64,000 bases of DNA from Bugula neritina. Taxonomy: Eukaryota > Bryozoa > Gymnolaemata > Cheilostomatida > Bugulidae. Where the stretch lies: assembly GCA_964035545.1 (NCBI GenBank), contig OZ037767.1, positions 26,459,628 to 26,523,627 on the forward strand. The letters run 5' to 3'. Shown here piece after piece: positions 12,791 through 25,897 of the stretch. Made by a program: the position numbers and the translations under genes. The notes below the pieces were generated by a model. The model made no database searches. It saw nothing but the letters and a program-made list of their open reading frames with translations, and was not told the DNA's origin. Numbering within the stretch: the stretch's first letter is position 1; each line of letters opens with the position of its first letter.

Positions 12791-15700
12791 TTAAAATTAT
12801 CAATATAAGAGTTATAATGCTATGTTGCCATTTTATACTTCTTGATACTAATGATGAGCATTAACCAATTGAAACCAAAATTAAAATCCTGAAAAATTTA
12901 ACAGTTTTCTTAGAAATGGTGCAATTTTGATTTGAATATTTGGAAACAATTTAATTACTACAACAGTAGTAACTTGTCTAATTTTATATGTTTTTGTAAC
13001 AGTTAAATTCAACATAAATAGATCAACTACCCATATCATAGTAGCATTCAGTAATTTTTATAATCTTAAGTTGGTCGTATTGTTTTCGAAACTCTAAAAA
13101 ATGTTTCTATTTTCAATTAAGGTATTATCAATGAACTGATTGTTGTTTTGTTTTCAATAATATAAGTAGTTAGTAAAAACTAATTGTTTTTTTAACTATT
13201 AAATAATGACTAAATTTTGATTTTTACCTCAACTATGGTTATTTTCAAAACCAAAATATTTCAGGGTTTGTAATCACCCAACACTTCTTGCATTATTCTG
13301 CATAATGATCTGCACATCAAAAAATATACTTCTTGAATATAGGGATACCGAATACCCTACAAATACGTTTCATTCAACCTTACACTATGCATTCAAATGA
13401 TAGTTTTGCTTTCTAATAAAATATAATTGATTTCCTAGTTGCATCTTTTTTTATGCAAAATAAATTTCAAGCTCTAAGTAATATAAAGGCAACAGATGGT
13501 AGGAGGTCTTTGAGATACAATCTGAATAATCATGTTTGAAGTGAAAATAATGCAGTAAATATTAGTTACAGTACCAATTATAAATTGTAGATATTTAATT
13601 ATTTGTAAAAAAAAGGTTGATAAGTGGCATCCAGCATTTATTAATTTAGCTATCTTGCAAATAATTGGTATGGCGTGTGTAATCGTTTCATGCAAAAAAT
13701 TATTTTAGTAATTTTAAGATTGAATAGCTCAGTGTTACACTAAACTATCTATTTTTATTTTACAATGAGTGTGTTTTTGTACAAAATGCAGCTCTTAGTT
13801 ATTTACAACTCTTCCAATACTTTGTACTTAAGGATGATGAGTGTTACTTTTGATACAGGTAGTATTCAGGCCGGTGCCTCTGCAACTCCAGAAGTTGTTA
13901 AAAATGTGCACACTGAAGATTTGGAAGCAGCCAGTTTGAAACATGAGGTATTATCAGTCGTAAAGCTTTCATAAGCAAATTTCGAAATTTATATCTGAAG
14001 AAATTCCTTTCTCTGTGAATTTTTTATGAAATATTTTTTTGATCAATTTTGTGATTCTTATTTTAAATTTTGTTTTCAACTTATTCTGGGTTATGAATTA
14101 TAAAGTGGTCTGTATGGTTCGATAGCCAATTCTTCAGACTAGAACATGGCCAAAATGTTCGAGAGTTTACAAATGTGATTATTTTACTTAGTTTTATAAA
14201 ATTGTACACGGTTTAGCTATTCGAATGTTCTCAAGAGCTATCTTCAATAAATGTCTGATATTGCAGGACTATTTTGGTGTCAGAGAGATGTTCACAGTGT
14301 CTGATCTGTTCAAGGCACGAGTACATCTCGGTCATAAGCAGGGACTGAGACACGAGCACATGACTCCATATATATACGGTCGGTTTCTTGTTGCACTAAC
14401 CTTTCTTGACTTCTATTACTCTCCATTTCACTCTTCACTAGCATGATAGTTACCAGATGTGTGCAATATGTTTTGCGTTCCTACATCATAGTTCAGTAAA
14501 TTGTTGCATTCAACAACATCGTGTACTGCACAACTAGATGACTACTTTTATCGTCAAGCGTTATGTGTCGCATGAAGACTATCATTAGTGCCTATAAGTC
14601 TATTATAAACTTTAGGCATCAATTTTGATTGTCTGCTAATGTGTTAGAAGGAGCATGCTGTTGTAATACTACAACATCTGTTCTGTTCACCACTTTGCAG
14701 GCAGCAGGTTAGGTCAGGATATTATTGATCTTGATCAGACAGCCGAACATCTGAGTTTAGCATTGAATGTGGTGGCGCACCTCGCCTACCGCCATGGTAT
14801 ACTCCTCTTTATGTGTCGTAACAGACAGAACGCCATCTTGGTAGAGGAAGCTGCCAAGTCTTGTGGAGAGTTCGCTCATTGCAGGTTTTTACTTGCCATT
14901 CCTAGTATAATTAGCTAGTGTTATCTTTATAACGAGAGTACAGTTTTCTCCTTTTATGCAAGTGATTTATAATATATTTACACTTACACTGACAGTACAT
15001 CACTAGAAGTACTGTACTATATATAATACTGTCACTAGAAGTACTATACTGTATATTATACCATCACTAGGAGTATTATACTGTATATTATACTATCACT
15101 AGAAGTATTATGCTGGGTTTGCAGATATTGGAGTGGAGGTTTATTTACCAACTCAACCCTCCAGTATAGGTCTGTAACACGTCTGCCAGATGCCTGTATA
15201 TTCTTTGGCACTCAGAACAATGTATTCTCTCAGCACAAAGCTGTGACTGAAGCTGCTAAAATGCAGGTACTCTCTATTGGAGTTGTCGACACCAACTCTG
15301 ACCCTCGTCTCATCTCGTATCCTATTCCTGGGAATGATGACTCCTTGTCTGCTGTCAAACTCTACACAGACCTCTTCAAGGTCAGCATATTTCCTGTTCT
15401 TTAATAGTTGAAATTTTTTCTACATCTTAGTTTTAGTTTATTTGCTTTTTTAACCTGAGCTTTAGTTTTCAATTTTAACTCATAATTATTTTACATGCCA
15501 ACAGCAAACAACATGACAGATAGAGCTGGCTTACAATTCTAAAGTATTTTTTCTGAGTTATTTACTTAGTAGTTCTATTGTATCAATGGGTTAGCTCCGC
15601 TTGTAGTAGTGTTAAAGTAGGAATTGTCTCCCCATCAGTAGAAATGATGTTAATGAATGCTGCTCCACACCCTTATCTAATATGCTGTGTTGGTATTCAA

Positions 15701-16090
15701 AAAATCAATGTTAACTGTTGGATATAAAGTATGAGCTGACTGCTGTCAACACTTTATTGTCTCATTCTCACTAGCTTATTAATGAGAGGTAACTGTATTT
15801 TAGTAGTTGTCTGCTCATATATATTTGTAAAATGCTATAAGTCGCAGCTCTGTGGCATCTCATCATCTAACAATTTAGAAAACTTCTAAATAACAGAAAG
15901 TTAAAGGAGAGCCTACTGCATAAGGTCATAAGGTCGCTATTTAGTGTCAGACAAAATATATTTTATTGTATCAACCTCATCTATAACATTGTTTAACATA
16001 AAAGTTGCATCTTTCTAACAATTGTAATTGTAGAAAGCTGTACTGGCTGGCAAAGAGAGAAGAATCAAAGATGAATCTGAGTGGAGGTGA
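11900..16090 (+). CDS. MRPS2: Mitochondrial small-subunit ribosomal protein uS2m, complete
   Basis: Exons: 11900-11990, 13859-13947, 14267-14378, 14701-14884, 15125-15380, 16034-16090 (TGA 16088-16090). Phases agree, giving 262 residues. ATG at 11909 in the same frame is an alternative start three codons on. The N-terminus is basic and Ser/Thr-rich, as expected of a mitochondrial targeting peptide. The body matches uS2m landmarks: [39 protein letters not shown], the [10 protein letters not shown] strand, the GGLFTN motif, then [22 protein letters not shown], which is diagnostic of the family. It is part of the small mitoribosomal subunit in the matrix. The donor after 14378 (GTCGGT) is weak but preserves phase. 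A polyadenylation signal AATAAA lies at 16327-16332. Confidence 0.93.
14995..15112. repeat. Tandem repeat (about 35-bp unit) in MRPS2 intron 4
   Basis: Between three and four imperfect copies of a unit containing CACTAGAAGTACTGTACT and a TATATTATAC stretch, directly before exon 5. Confidence 0.75.
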
Positions 16091-19000
16091 TACCTGGCTG
16101 ATACAAATTAATTATAATGGCAGTTGTTTCCATTCAGGAAAAACTGTGGTTTCTGTATACTACAGCTGACTTATTCAGTCTATATAAGTATGTTTTTTGT
16201 TTTGATTTTATACTTGTTGTTATTGGCTTTACAGTTGTTACCATGACAACATGATGTTATCAAACATAATATATAGACATACAAGAGAGGTTTGAGTAGT
16301 TGTAAGAGAAAGAGCAGAGGTTGTTGAATAAACATCTTATTAACCAAATTATTGTATTGTGCCGTATGTCTTATGATTTGTAATAACTTTTTTCTTTTTA
16401 GTATTGTTTTGATTGGGTTTTTAATAAAGATAGCTACAAATCAACGAAACAATTTAGTATTGTGGTCTTTCTGATACTCAGCTTTTATATAAAAGCAATC
16501 TTGTGTTATTGCTTTCTCTTGGATGAGATGCAACCAATCAGTTAATTGGTGTGTTTCTGTAGATAAGGTTACACTCCAACTCAGTGAAGTTATTAATAGA
16601 TAACATTTTTGTATGATTCTTAAGTTTTCCTGCCGTTTTCATTGCCACCAGAAAGAATTTATTATAATAGTACTTGATTTTGAAAAGAGCAGCCAATGAC
16701 TGCTTTACATTCACGTTTAGACATGATAATTGCTAGCTAATGGTGTCTTCTTACGTAAATTAAACTACTGTCTTAGCACCTCATACTAATATGCTTCCTA
16801 AATACAAAGGCGTTTCACAAGAGGATGCAGCTAATGCTACTGTCATACTTATCATTCATCACCAGATTTCCTCTCGGCTTATCTGTTAGTACCCTAGCCA
16901 AAGTTTTACATTTTAGCAGAGAAAGGGTTACTTGTTCAGAGCCCCATCTTTCTACAGGACATATACTCAATAACCACATGCTACTGACTAAATGACAGTC
17001 TATTAAAGAACACAGTAAAAGTGTGCCTTATGTCATGATTCTAGAGCAGGTGTGTGATTGGTTGGCTTTTGATGTACATTTTTTGACTAAACTTCCCGTT
17101 ATTGAGAATCTTTTACTAGGAAATAGATGGGATTTGCCAATTTTTAGACAAAGTCATCCACATCTATTTAACTAATGGCATAAGCTTCAACTTTCTTGTT
17201 TATATGTTCATCTCAAATGGATTAGCTAACAAAACCACATTGTTTGCTGTTCCCAGCCATTTTAAAAAGTAGCAGTAGCTTTTTTACTGCCTACAACCAT
17301 TGGTATGTAGTTTATCAAAACTTAGGATCAAAGTCCTTTACTCACAATTTTTTTGCAAATAATCACTTATTTAATGGACAACAGTGTTGCATGCCGTACA
17401 TGGGTAGTGTTAATCCACTTTATACAATGCCATGGAGTTTTTTGCAGGTTTTATTTTACTGCATTATGGCCTTAATAATAAGCCATTTCAGTGTAACGTT
17501 CATAACTTATGCTTCAAATATAAAAACATGATAAACATGGTTAACAGCAATTTTCAATGACAAACAGTTTTTGTAGATTACCAACTAAAAAATTTCCACC
17601 AACTGTCTAGTAAAATTACAAGTCAAGTAATGTTATTAAGCACGTTAGTCAGCAAAGATTAGAAACAATGTGTCTTGCATCTTGTAGTTCAGTTATGCAG
17701 CTGTCACTTCACATACTTGCAGTTTGCCAGTAGCTATGACTCTGGTCATGATATAACATTGAAGTAATATTATATTTAAAGATATTAGATGTGGTTAATT
17801 ACTTCTTTTTTGAGCAAATTACTAACAGTATAAGCTACTATAATGTGAAATTACTGTGATAGCCTAAAACATTGAAAAAATTATTTTTGACAGCTAGTGT
17901 TTGTAAAGAAGTAGAAAGCAAGTTATGCTAGCTCTCTGCACTGAGTGTACAGAGTTTTGGCTGTGTAAAAGAAAGCGGCAAATTTTCTCAGAAATGCCAA
18001 GGTTATCAAAGATAATCCAGTAGTAGTAATATAACGAAACAATGAAACTGTAATAATATATTATTGTAATATTATTGAGTTGTCATTGAAAGAAACCTGG
18101 CTAAATCATGCATTGTCACCTGATTCAGCAATACACTGGGTATTATTACTTTATGAATAATATAGTTGCATTATAACTACATTTTAAATAATGCAATTGC
18201 ATTATAATTACATTTTAAATAATGCAATGAAATTTTTCATTATGTAAATCTTCAGAAAACAAAGAAAGGTAATCCTCTATAAGACATAAGTTACTGCCTG
18301 CTCTGTAATCTATCTAATCCAGCTATGAAAAGGTCATACTATGTATGTGTCTTCTGCTGTAACAAAATTTTCTTGCTTAAACTGTGTGACAATGTTTATT
18401 CTTTTTATCAAATACATTTTTATATTAATTTTTAATTAGTTGTAAATTCTATTGAAGCACAACCAATTTAAATACCACAAAATTTAAAAATTATCTGAAG
18501 AGTCAGCTATGAAAGTTTTAGCTCACCAAGTAACGGTTGAAAAACAACAGCTATTTCAGGGTTTGCCCCCTTATCAGCACCCAGCAGAGTGTCATGGTCC
18601 ACAGCTTAGAAACAGAAAATACTTATATATATTTACCAAAGCATATTTAAAAAGTTTTTTATAACACACATGCACACCAGCGCTTATGAATTATGTAAAG
18701 CAGTTTGACGTACGTGTACAAGGAAACTGCGTTTACGGCTAGAAATTATTTTGCTTATACTTGTCTTACCAAAAAATCTATACAGTGTGACATAGAAATA
18801 GGCTAATTATTGGCGATGCCTGTTCGCAGAAACTAACAGTTTATATGCTTTGGTAAATAATTACTAAACATTATATAAGTTTAACAGCTTGTGCATTTTC
18901 TGGAATGGCTATAGTTGCTTCTTCAGCATATTTGTTTTGTTGTTATCTTTCATAAGTACTATAATAAAGTATAAAAGAGTGGAAGCTGTCTATTATTTTG

Positions 19001-19170
19001 CATTACATATTTTCTAATTTCCTAACCTGGATTTCCTACTATATCACAAAATAACAACATGCTTAGCTTAAACTCTGTAGCCAATGGCAACATCTAAATG
19101 ACACACCCAAAAAATTCTTCTATAAAAATAGAGTTGGAAAAAGTAGGAGGTTATACTTTTTGCAAGAAAG
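16091..19170. other. Intergenic region between MRPS2 and the metalloproteinase
   Basis: Contains the MRPS2 3' UTR at its left. No supported gene follows: an open stretch at 17244-17531 lacks family features. A two-copy tandem repeat of about 36 bp lies at 18157-18235 (TTGCATTATAA-TACATTTTAAATAATGCA). A TATA box at 19121-19129 (TATAAAAAT) sits 50 bases before the metalloproteinase ATG. Confidence 0.5.
19121..19129 (+). promoter_or_regulatory. TATA box of the metalloproteinase gene
   Basis: TATAAAAAT 50 bases upstream of the ATG at 19171, leaving room for a start site near 19150 and a very short 5' UTR. Confidence 0.55.
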
Positions 19171-22100
19171 ATGAAAGGTGAAGGCATAATCCTGATACTT
19201 CTGCTTTCGCTAGTTATTGAGATAATAGAAGGTAAACCAATCACCACTAGAGAAAAATCTGAAGGTAGACTTAGAGGAGACAGATTAGATTATGCTGTTA
19301 CAGAGGAAAAATTGCTTTATGTTGCCAAATTTTTAAAAAAGTTTGGATATATTAAGAAAAACAAGAGTTTGGAAAACTTATCAGAAGAAAAATTAAAAGC
19401 CATTATAAAGTTGCCATTACAAAACTATCAGGAGTTTAGTGGGTTATATGTTACAGGTGAGTGCAACTTCTATTTTATGAAGAGGACTACAAACTTTTAT
19501 TTGGTCAGGATTTAGCAGTTTATTTTCTAAGAAATGATAAAATAACATGGAAATACTTTATTCATGAAGAAATAAATAGCGCTATACTATTGAAAAATCT
19601 TTGCTCAAAATTAGACAAGTTCCCAGTTAATATGTAAGAGAAACTATTGCTTTTGATTGGTCATTTGCTATAGTTTTGTATTTGTTTCAGCTTAAGGCCT
19701 TTTATTATACATATTTCATGCCGTTTTCAACTGATGAAACAACTTTTTGCACTTGCATTTTTAATGTTGACAGACCAACTGTTGATATAAGTCTGTTTAT
19801 ATAATTATATTGTATAATTTGTGCTGAGAGTTTAGAATCTTAAATGCCACCATAAAACTGTGTAAAACCAAAATTTCTGGGGAATGAGTTTCTATAGCCT
19901 ATGCCCCTAATACCCTCAGGGCACTTGAAAAAAATTGAATGTGTGTTCTGTTACTTTAAAATGTTGCTTTACATTACATACCATATGCTAGTATTTAATG
20001 TATTAGTTCACTACATCATGTAGATTAATAGATATATATTATTCTATATTAATGCTATAATATAATGTATAGACATAATAAAAGTTATATGCTAAACTCT
20101 CGGCAAAATGAAAAGAGTACATACTATCTTACAGTATTGGTTATTTTTTTAATTCTTTTCAACAGTATTTCAACTTCTCTGGTAGGTACTAAACTATACA
20201 GTACTCATTAACCTCTATTTTGGTGTGACCACTAATCTAGGCATTGCTGATGAAGCCACAGTAAGCCATATACTACTGCCTCGCTGTTCAGATGTGGATC
20301 ATGAAAATAGTGAAGAAAGTGAATTGGAGCAAACTTTAACTACTAACAATTCTAATGAAGAGCAATATGTTGAGCTAAAAGGTAATATAAATTGACTTAA
20401 TTTTATATTTATGTTTCATTATCTAATCTGTAAAACATATTTTATGTCTTTTTTTAGAAATTTGCATTAGATTTAATGTAATGTTTAGATAATTACCATA
20501 TTTTCTAAGGTCATGCTGTTCTATTTTCTTAATCTAGCAGCTCCCAACTCTCCAGTGTCCTTCAGAAAATGGCAAAAGAAGCTGTTAACATTCAGGGTGT
20601 CTGATATTCCATCAAAGTTTGACTCTCAAAAAGTTATTGAAAGGATGAAAGCTGCTGCTAAAGTATGTCATGTAGTTGGATGATCTTTATTTATATCATA
20701 TAATGTATTTATATATATTTATATTTATATGTTATATTCATATATGTTTATATTATATTATATATATATATATATACACACATCATATGTACACAATATA
20801 TAATTATATATATATAATGTATTATATTTATGTATATTTATATTCTATATTATATTTATATTACAACATATTCTATTTATATATAGTACGATATATCTAT
20901 ATATAAGTTATATAACATATTACAATTATATATAGACAATAAAGCTACTGAGGGGCAGCTTGTTTGCCTGCTGTGTATTCTATATACTGGAAGTAGATTG
21001 CTTTTTGTGGTTTTGAATGGCTTTATGCATACATAATGATGAAATGCAGTATTTACCTAAATATTATTATATTTAAACAATAAAACAAGGCAAGTTGTAC
21101 TGTTGCTCTAGATTCCTCAATATACGCAAGCAATAAACAAATACTGCCAAACCTCCAAACTAACACTTTACTGAGCTGCTACATTTGGTTCTATATAATT
21201 ATTTTTAGTATATTATTTTAAACTATCTGAGATTTGCTTTGATTTACTGGTATACATTTTTATTATAATATTGTATTATACTATATTATTTTTGTGTAAT
21301 ATAATATACATTAAATTATGTATTTTTATTATATTACTTTTTGTTGCAGCAATGGGAAGATGCTTCCGGATTAACTTTGAATTATGTTGCGCCACCACAA
21401 CATGCTGACATTGACATTAGCTTTCAACCTATTGATGATAGAATGAATATATTGGGCCGGGCACTTTACCCTCCTAGTGGCAAAATTGTGTTTGATTCTC
21501 ATGAAAACTGGGATTTTAGTGAGGGTAATAAAAGAGTAGCTAACAGAGGTAATTATTCTAGTACTAAAATATTTATTATTTTGCTTTTATTCAAATTTAG
21601 ACTTGCTTTTGCATATGTAATTTGAAAAAATTGACATATATTGTTTTTATTCAATTTTAGGACCCAAGTTTCTAAATGTAGCCACGCATGAGTTTGGGCA
21701 CGCTCTAGGCATACGCCATCTACCAAACAGAAACTCAATCATGTTCCCAACTTATCTAAGCTCAAAGCCATTTGGACTTGCTAGAGACGATATAAGTGCT
21801 ATTAGACTTTTGTTTGGCCCAAGTAAAAGATTAGCCGACAAGAAACCAACAGTAGAAGTGCCAAGAGCTGAGACTACACAGAGAAGACAGGAAGTGGAGA
21901 GACCAAAGACAGTAGAACCAGCTAGTGAAGAGAGGAAGGTAACACCAGTTGAGGAAATAAAAAACCATAACAATGCTGAGAGATCACAACCAGTAGCAGA
22001 AGATCGAGGTGGAAGAAAAAACAAAAATAAAAGGAAAGTAAAAAAGCAAAAAAAGAGCAAAGAGGTTATTCCGGAGAATAATGCAGGCAATGAGCAGGGT

Positions 22101-25100
22101 GGAATTCTGGGATTAATCAACGACATAGTGAATAGAATTCCGGTAGTGCGGGAGACAAACCGAGCTGGTAGTGATGCGGGAAAGAGTGGCAGTAGGGAGG
22201 TAGCAGTAGAAGGCAGAGAGAATGTCAATGTAGAAACTATTATACGAAGAGTTAGTGGCAGTGAAAGCTCTCAAGTTATTGTGAATGGACAAGTCGTAAA
22301 TGGTAAGCAGAAAGATGAGATACTAAACAGGATGTCTTCATTAGATGGACAAAACGAATTACAACCAGCTGCAGAGAAAGAAAGTGAAGAGCAAGAGACC
22401 ACAACTAGCGCTGTCACTGAAGCTACTACAAGCAGTGCCAGTGTTGATTCTACGACTGTAAATGATGATGTCACAGCTTCATCTTCTACTTCAGCTGATG
22501 ATGTCACAAAACCTACGACTACCACTGTTACGTCACAGTCTAGTGTTGGAACTTCAGGTATTCCTCAGGAAAGTAGAACGCCGAGTGCTTCTAATAAAAA
22601 TAGAAGTCCCAACACAAATACTCGTGAAATAGAACATGTGAAAGATGCAGCTGTACCAACTGGTGTTCCTCTCATGGTGAAAGGCATTTCATTGGTTAAT
22701 TTAAAAGGACATGCTGAATTGTTGGATTGGAATGGAGAGTTAGCCTGGTTTCCCTCGGAGTTTAGCTTCAACAAACAGCTAGTTTTGGGTGTACAGAATG
22801 GACTAAAGGTAGTTGATGTCAATTCAATGAGCCCTTTTTCTTTCTTTACAGGTAAGTTATCTGCTGTCACTATAGTACATAATAGGGAGTATTGATTGTA
22901 TCTTTTTTTATAAACAATTATTTTCTATGATGTGCATGATGATTATTTTAATAAATTTAATTATTTAATGTGAAGTTTCTATCTTTGCAAGTTGTCAGAC
23001 GAAATGTTTGTTAATTATCAATGTTCGCTTGTATTTTAGATAGAAACAGCCAATTCAAAGAAGTGTTTGAACAAAATGGTAAGAATTGAGAAATGTGTTA
23101 CAATAAAATATTCACGCAAGTCTAAGTTTTTTATGTTTAAACAAATTTAATCACCAATGAAACAACTACGGACTTAGTCTAAATCATTATTTTATTTTAG
23201 CAAAAGACTTATTACCCAATGGGCCAGGAAAAATGGTAACACATGGAAACCATATTTATATTATAAGCAAAGGACAGCATTGTCTTTTGGCAGTGAACAA
23301 CATGGGTAAGTACAGTCAGCTGTATTGTTGATTGTGAAAGCTAGATCACATGCTTAGTGTGTGAATAAAGCGCTATTTAATTAATCTTATATAATTATTC
23401 TGTGACAGGCTTTTAAATTATTGATGTCCATAATAAAATTATCAATTATACAAAAATTTAGTTTTTTTAATGAAGGATATTTGAATTCAATAGAACAGTA
23501 AGCAAAACTCAACAAGAATATGTCTAAGCTTAACAATAAAGTTTTACTCTGATAAATTAGGCAATCAATATATAGCTAGTGCTAATTTACAGATATTTCG
23601 GTGTTGGCTGGAAGGTGTGGAGCCCCTGGCTATCGTAATGCCGCCAGAGTAGCTGCCAAGTTCAATAACCCTACAGATATGTGTCTTGGTCCTTCAGGTA
23701 GGCATTGCATTTCTATACCTCCTATGAAGTTAATCTTTAATAAAACGAATAAAATTATAAGAATACTACTTTATTTAATTACACATTAGTAGTAATATAT
23801 GCAATATACATGTAATTTTGTAGTAAGATTTTTCTTATTATACCTTATTATGCCTTTTTATACCTTTTCACAAACAGAACTTCTTGTTAACAATTAATCA
23901 GCAAATTTTGAAGTGTTAAAGCATGAAGTGACTCAAAATTTTAAAACTTAGCCAATATCACTTTTCGAATTTAATAGCAAATATATCGAATCCAGCACAC
24001 AATGTAGGGCCTGTGTAAGCATTTCAGCATATTCTCAGTCACACTGGATTCCTAAACAAACATCATGTTGTATTATGTTATCATCTCTATGTTTCTATGT
24101 GTAACTAAATTTAGAATTTACTAGCTTTTATTGTGTTCTGCAGGGAGTCTTTACATACTTGATAGAGGTAACTCTAAGATCAGACTTCTCTCTCTTTACA
24201 ATGGGACTGTCTCAACTTTCTACAACCTACCAAAGGATGTAAAATTTGAGTCTCTAGACTGTGTTGGTCACAAGATATACTTGTCAGGAAATGATCCACT
24301 AAGCTCATATGTTTATAAAGTAAGTTTAATGTAGAGACATCAGTCTGTCTGTAATGAGATTTAGAGTGTTGGAGATCATGGAATTTAAATACTTAATATC
24401 AGATGTAATTCCAAGAGTCTTGGATGGCAGCCAATGACATTTCATAAAACTTTCTGTCATTTACCGCAAACTACAGAAATAGCTACAGATTATAATATCT
24501 CTCAGCAAGTAGTCACTTACCAAATTCTATTTTAATGATTTGTCATCTGCAACGTTGCGCTTTTTGTTGGTATTATTAAGCTTCATAGTTCCACCTCTGA
24601 AATATGTGATTCGTGGGAGTTTTGTCAGATTGAAAGTTTGTACATATTGCTTATAAGCTGATCTTCATAATCATGAGCACCACTCACAGCCACAGATGTA
24701 GTGTTGAGTTTATCTAGTGACTCCTGTGGTGTAGTGGTTAGCATGTCCTTTCCAAGCTTGATGTCTTGGGTTAGAATCCTAGTGAGGGCAAATATTTTAT
24801 AGTAAATTCTAAGAAAAGAACGGAAATAATAATGTATTGAATTTCTGTTTTAGTTGACTATAGCCAGAGCAGGGCCTGTCCTGGAAAGGCTAGTCAACTT
24901 AGCGAAAGGTGATGGGTCTAGTGGCAGCATCCTAGCAAGGTCAGCTACAGCCCGAGGTCAATTCAAACACATCATTGAAATAAATGGCCACTTAGTTATA
25001 AATGATGGAGGGTTACTGAGGGAGCTCAACTTTCAAGAAGGCAGTATTTACACTCTTTGTCACCAGAGGAAGCAAACTAAAGGTAAGATTAACTTATGCA

Positions 25101-25897
25101 ATACTTTAGAAAAGAGGAAATCTTTATTATGTAGGTTTGAGAATATTTGTCGGATTAGCGAAGGATATAATAATTTAGCTAAAGACTTTTTGATTGCTAG
25201 CTAAGAACACTGATAATGTTGGGAATAAACAGTGTGGTAGACATTTGTCTAAAGACTTACATTTGCAGCATTATAAGTATTAGCTGCTCGCAGTTTGTGA
25301 GATAAAAGTATAAATAATGCATTGTGAGACACAAAACACCCATAAAGACATTCATATCGCTATTTTCACTAATCTCATGTTTATATTTTGCAAATGAAAC
25401 TGGCTATCTTAAACTATTATAAGTGTTATTATTCTTCAAAAAGTTATTTTAATTATTATTTATTGCTGTACTTTTAGTTGCAGGAAATTGCACTCAACAT
25501 ATTAATGCTATCTGCATGCTTTTGTATTTATTTTAGCATATCATCATCTTTACAATGTGTAGGATAAAATGATATGTAGAATGTGCATCTATGCTAAAAT
25601 ATCATCATGAAATTATATATTATTATGTTTCTTTAGTGTGGCTATACATTGTTATTTTTATTTTTATTATTATGTTATGTTTATTATTATTATTATGTTA
25701 TGTTTATTATTATTATTATTATTATTATGTTATTATTATTATTATTATTATGTTATGTTGCAGATGGCTCATCAGGCTCTTGCGAGATTTCTCATTTGAA
25801 GAGTCTGCACCGATTTGGAAGTGATATATACGGCCTTGACATTGCTCAGAAGAAGCTGCTTAGACTAATTAATTCTTCTGGAAGATTATTCTTCTAA
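19171..25897 (+). CDS. Secreted matrix metalloproteinase with C-terminal NHL-type propeller in place of hemopexin
   Basis: Exons: 19171-19456, 20241-20381, 20538-20662, 21350-21548, 21661-22851, 23040-23078, 23201-23305, 23593-23697, 24144-24319, 24854-25082, 25764-25897 (TAA 25895-25897). All junctions are GT-AG and in phase; 909 residues. Order: signal peptide (1-22); matrixin prodomain with cysteine switch PRCSDVD (Cys111); catalytic domain with zinc motif HEFGHALGIRH (His260, Glu261, His264, His270) and Met-turn SIMFPTY (Met278); a linker of about 270 residues (305-575), first very basic (Lys/Arg-rich near 365-375) and then Ser/Thr/Glu-rich; then a beta-propeller-like part. Its clearest blade, residues 696-748, has the NHL pattern VLAGRCGAPGY, AAKFNNPTDMCLGPSGSLYILDRGNSKIRLL. 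The HGD...LAHAF structural-zinc region is shortened and reads ILGRALYPP. It probably cleaves extracellular proteins; the target is unknown. Confidence 0.88.
20676..20940. repeat. AT-rich TATAT/TATTTATA simple repeat in metalloproteinase intron 3
   Basis: Degenerate TATATA and TTTATATA words right after exon 3. Tyr/Ile-rich open frames here are produced by the repeat. Confidence 0.85.
24715..24790 (+). repeat. tRNA-derived SINE or tRNA pseudogene in metalloproteinase intron 9
   Basis: Contains a good RNA polymerase III A box (TGGTGTAGTGG) followed about 36 bases later by a B box with one mismatch (GGTTAGAATCC for GGTTCGAATCC). The acceptor arms do not pair well, so it is not a working tRNA. 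Confidence 0.5.
25648..25762. repeat. (ATT)n microsatellite directly before the last metalloproteinase exon
   Basis: ATT/TTATG repeats run to within a few bases of the acceptor TTGCAG at 25763. Confidence 0.9.

Noticed and set aside
14995-15112. Repeat array considered as a CRISPR-like array
   Set aside because: Tandem repeat without unique spacers, in an intron of a eukaryotic gene.
17244-17531. 95-codon plus-strand frame between MRPS2 and the metalloproteinase
   Set aside because: No recognisable motifs, no splice partners and no promoter; expected by chance in a 3-kb spacer.
20676-20906. Tyr/Ile-rich open frame
   Set aside because: AT-rich intron repeat of the metalloproteinase gene.
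21752-22870. Long minus-strand open frames opposite the metalloproteinase linker
   Set aside because: Antisense shadows of a low-complexity coding exon whose sense strand has clear domains and splice sites.
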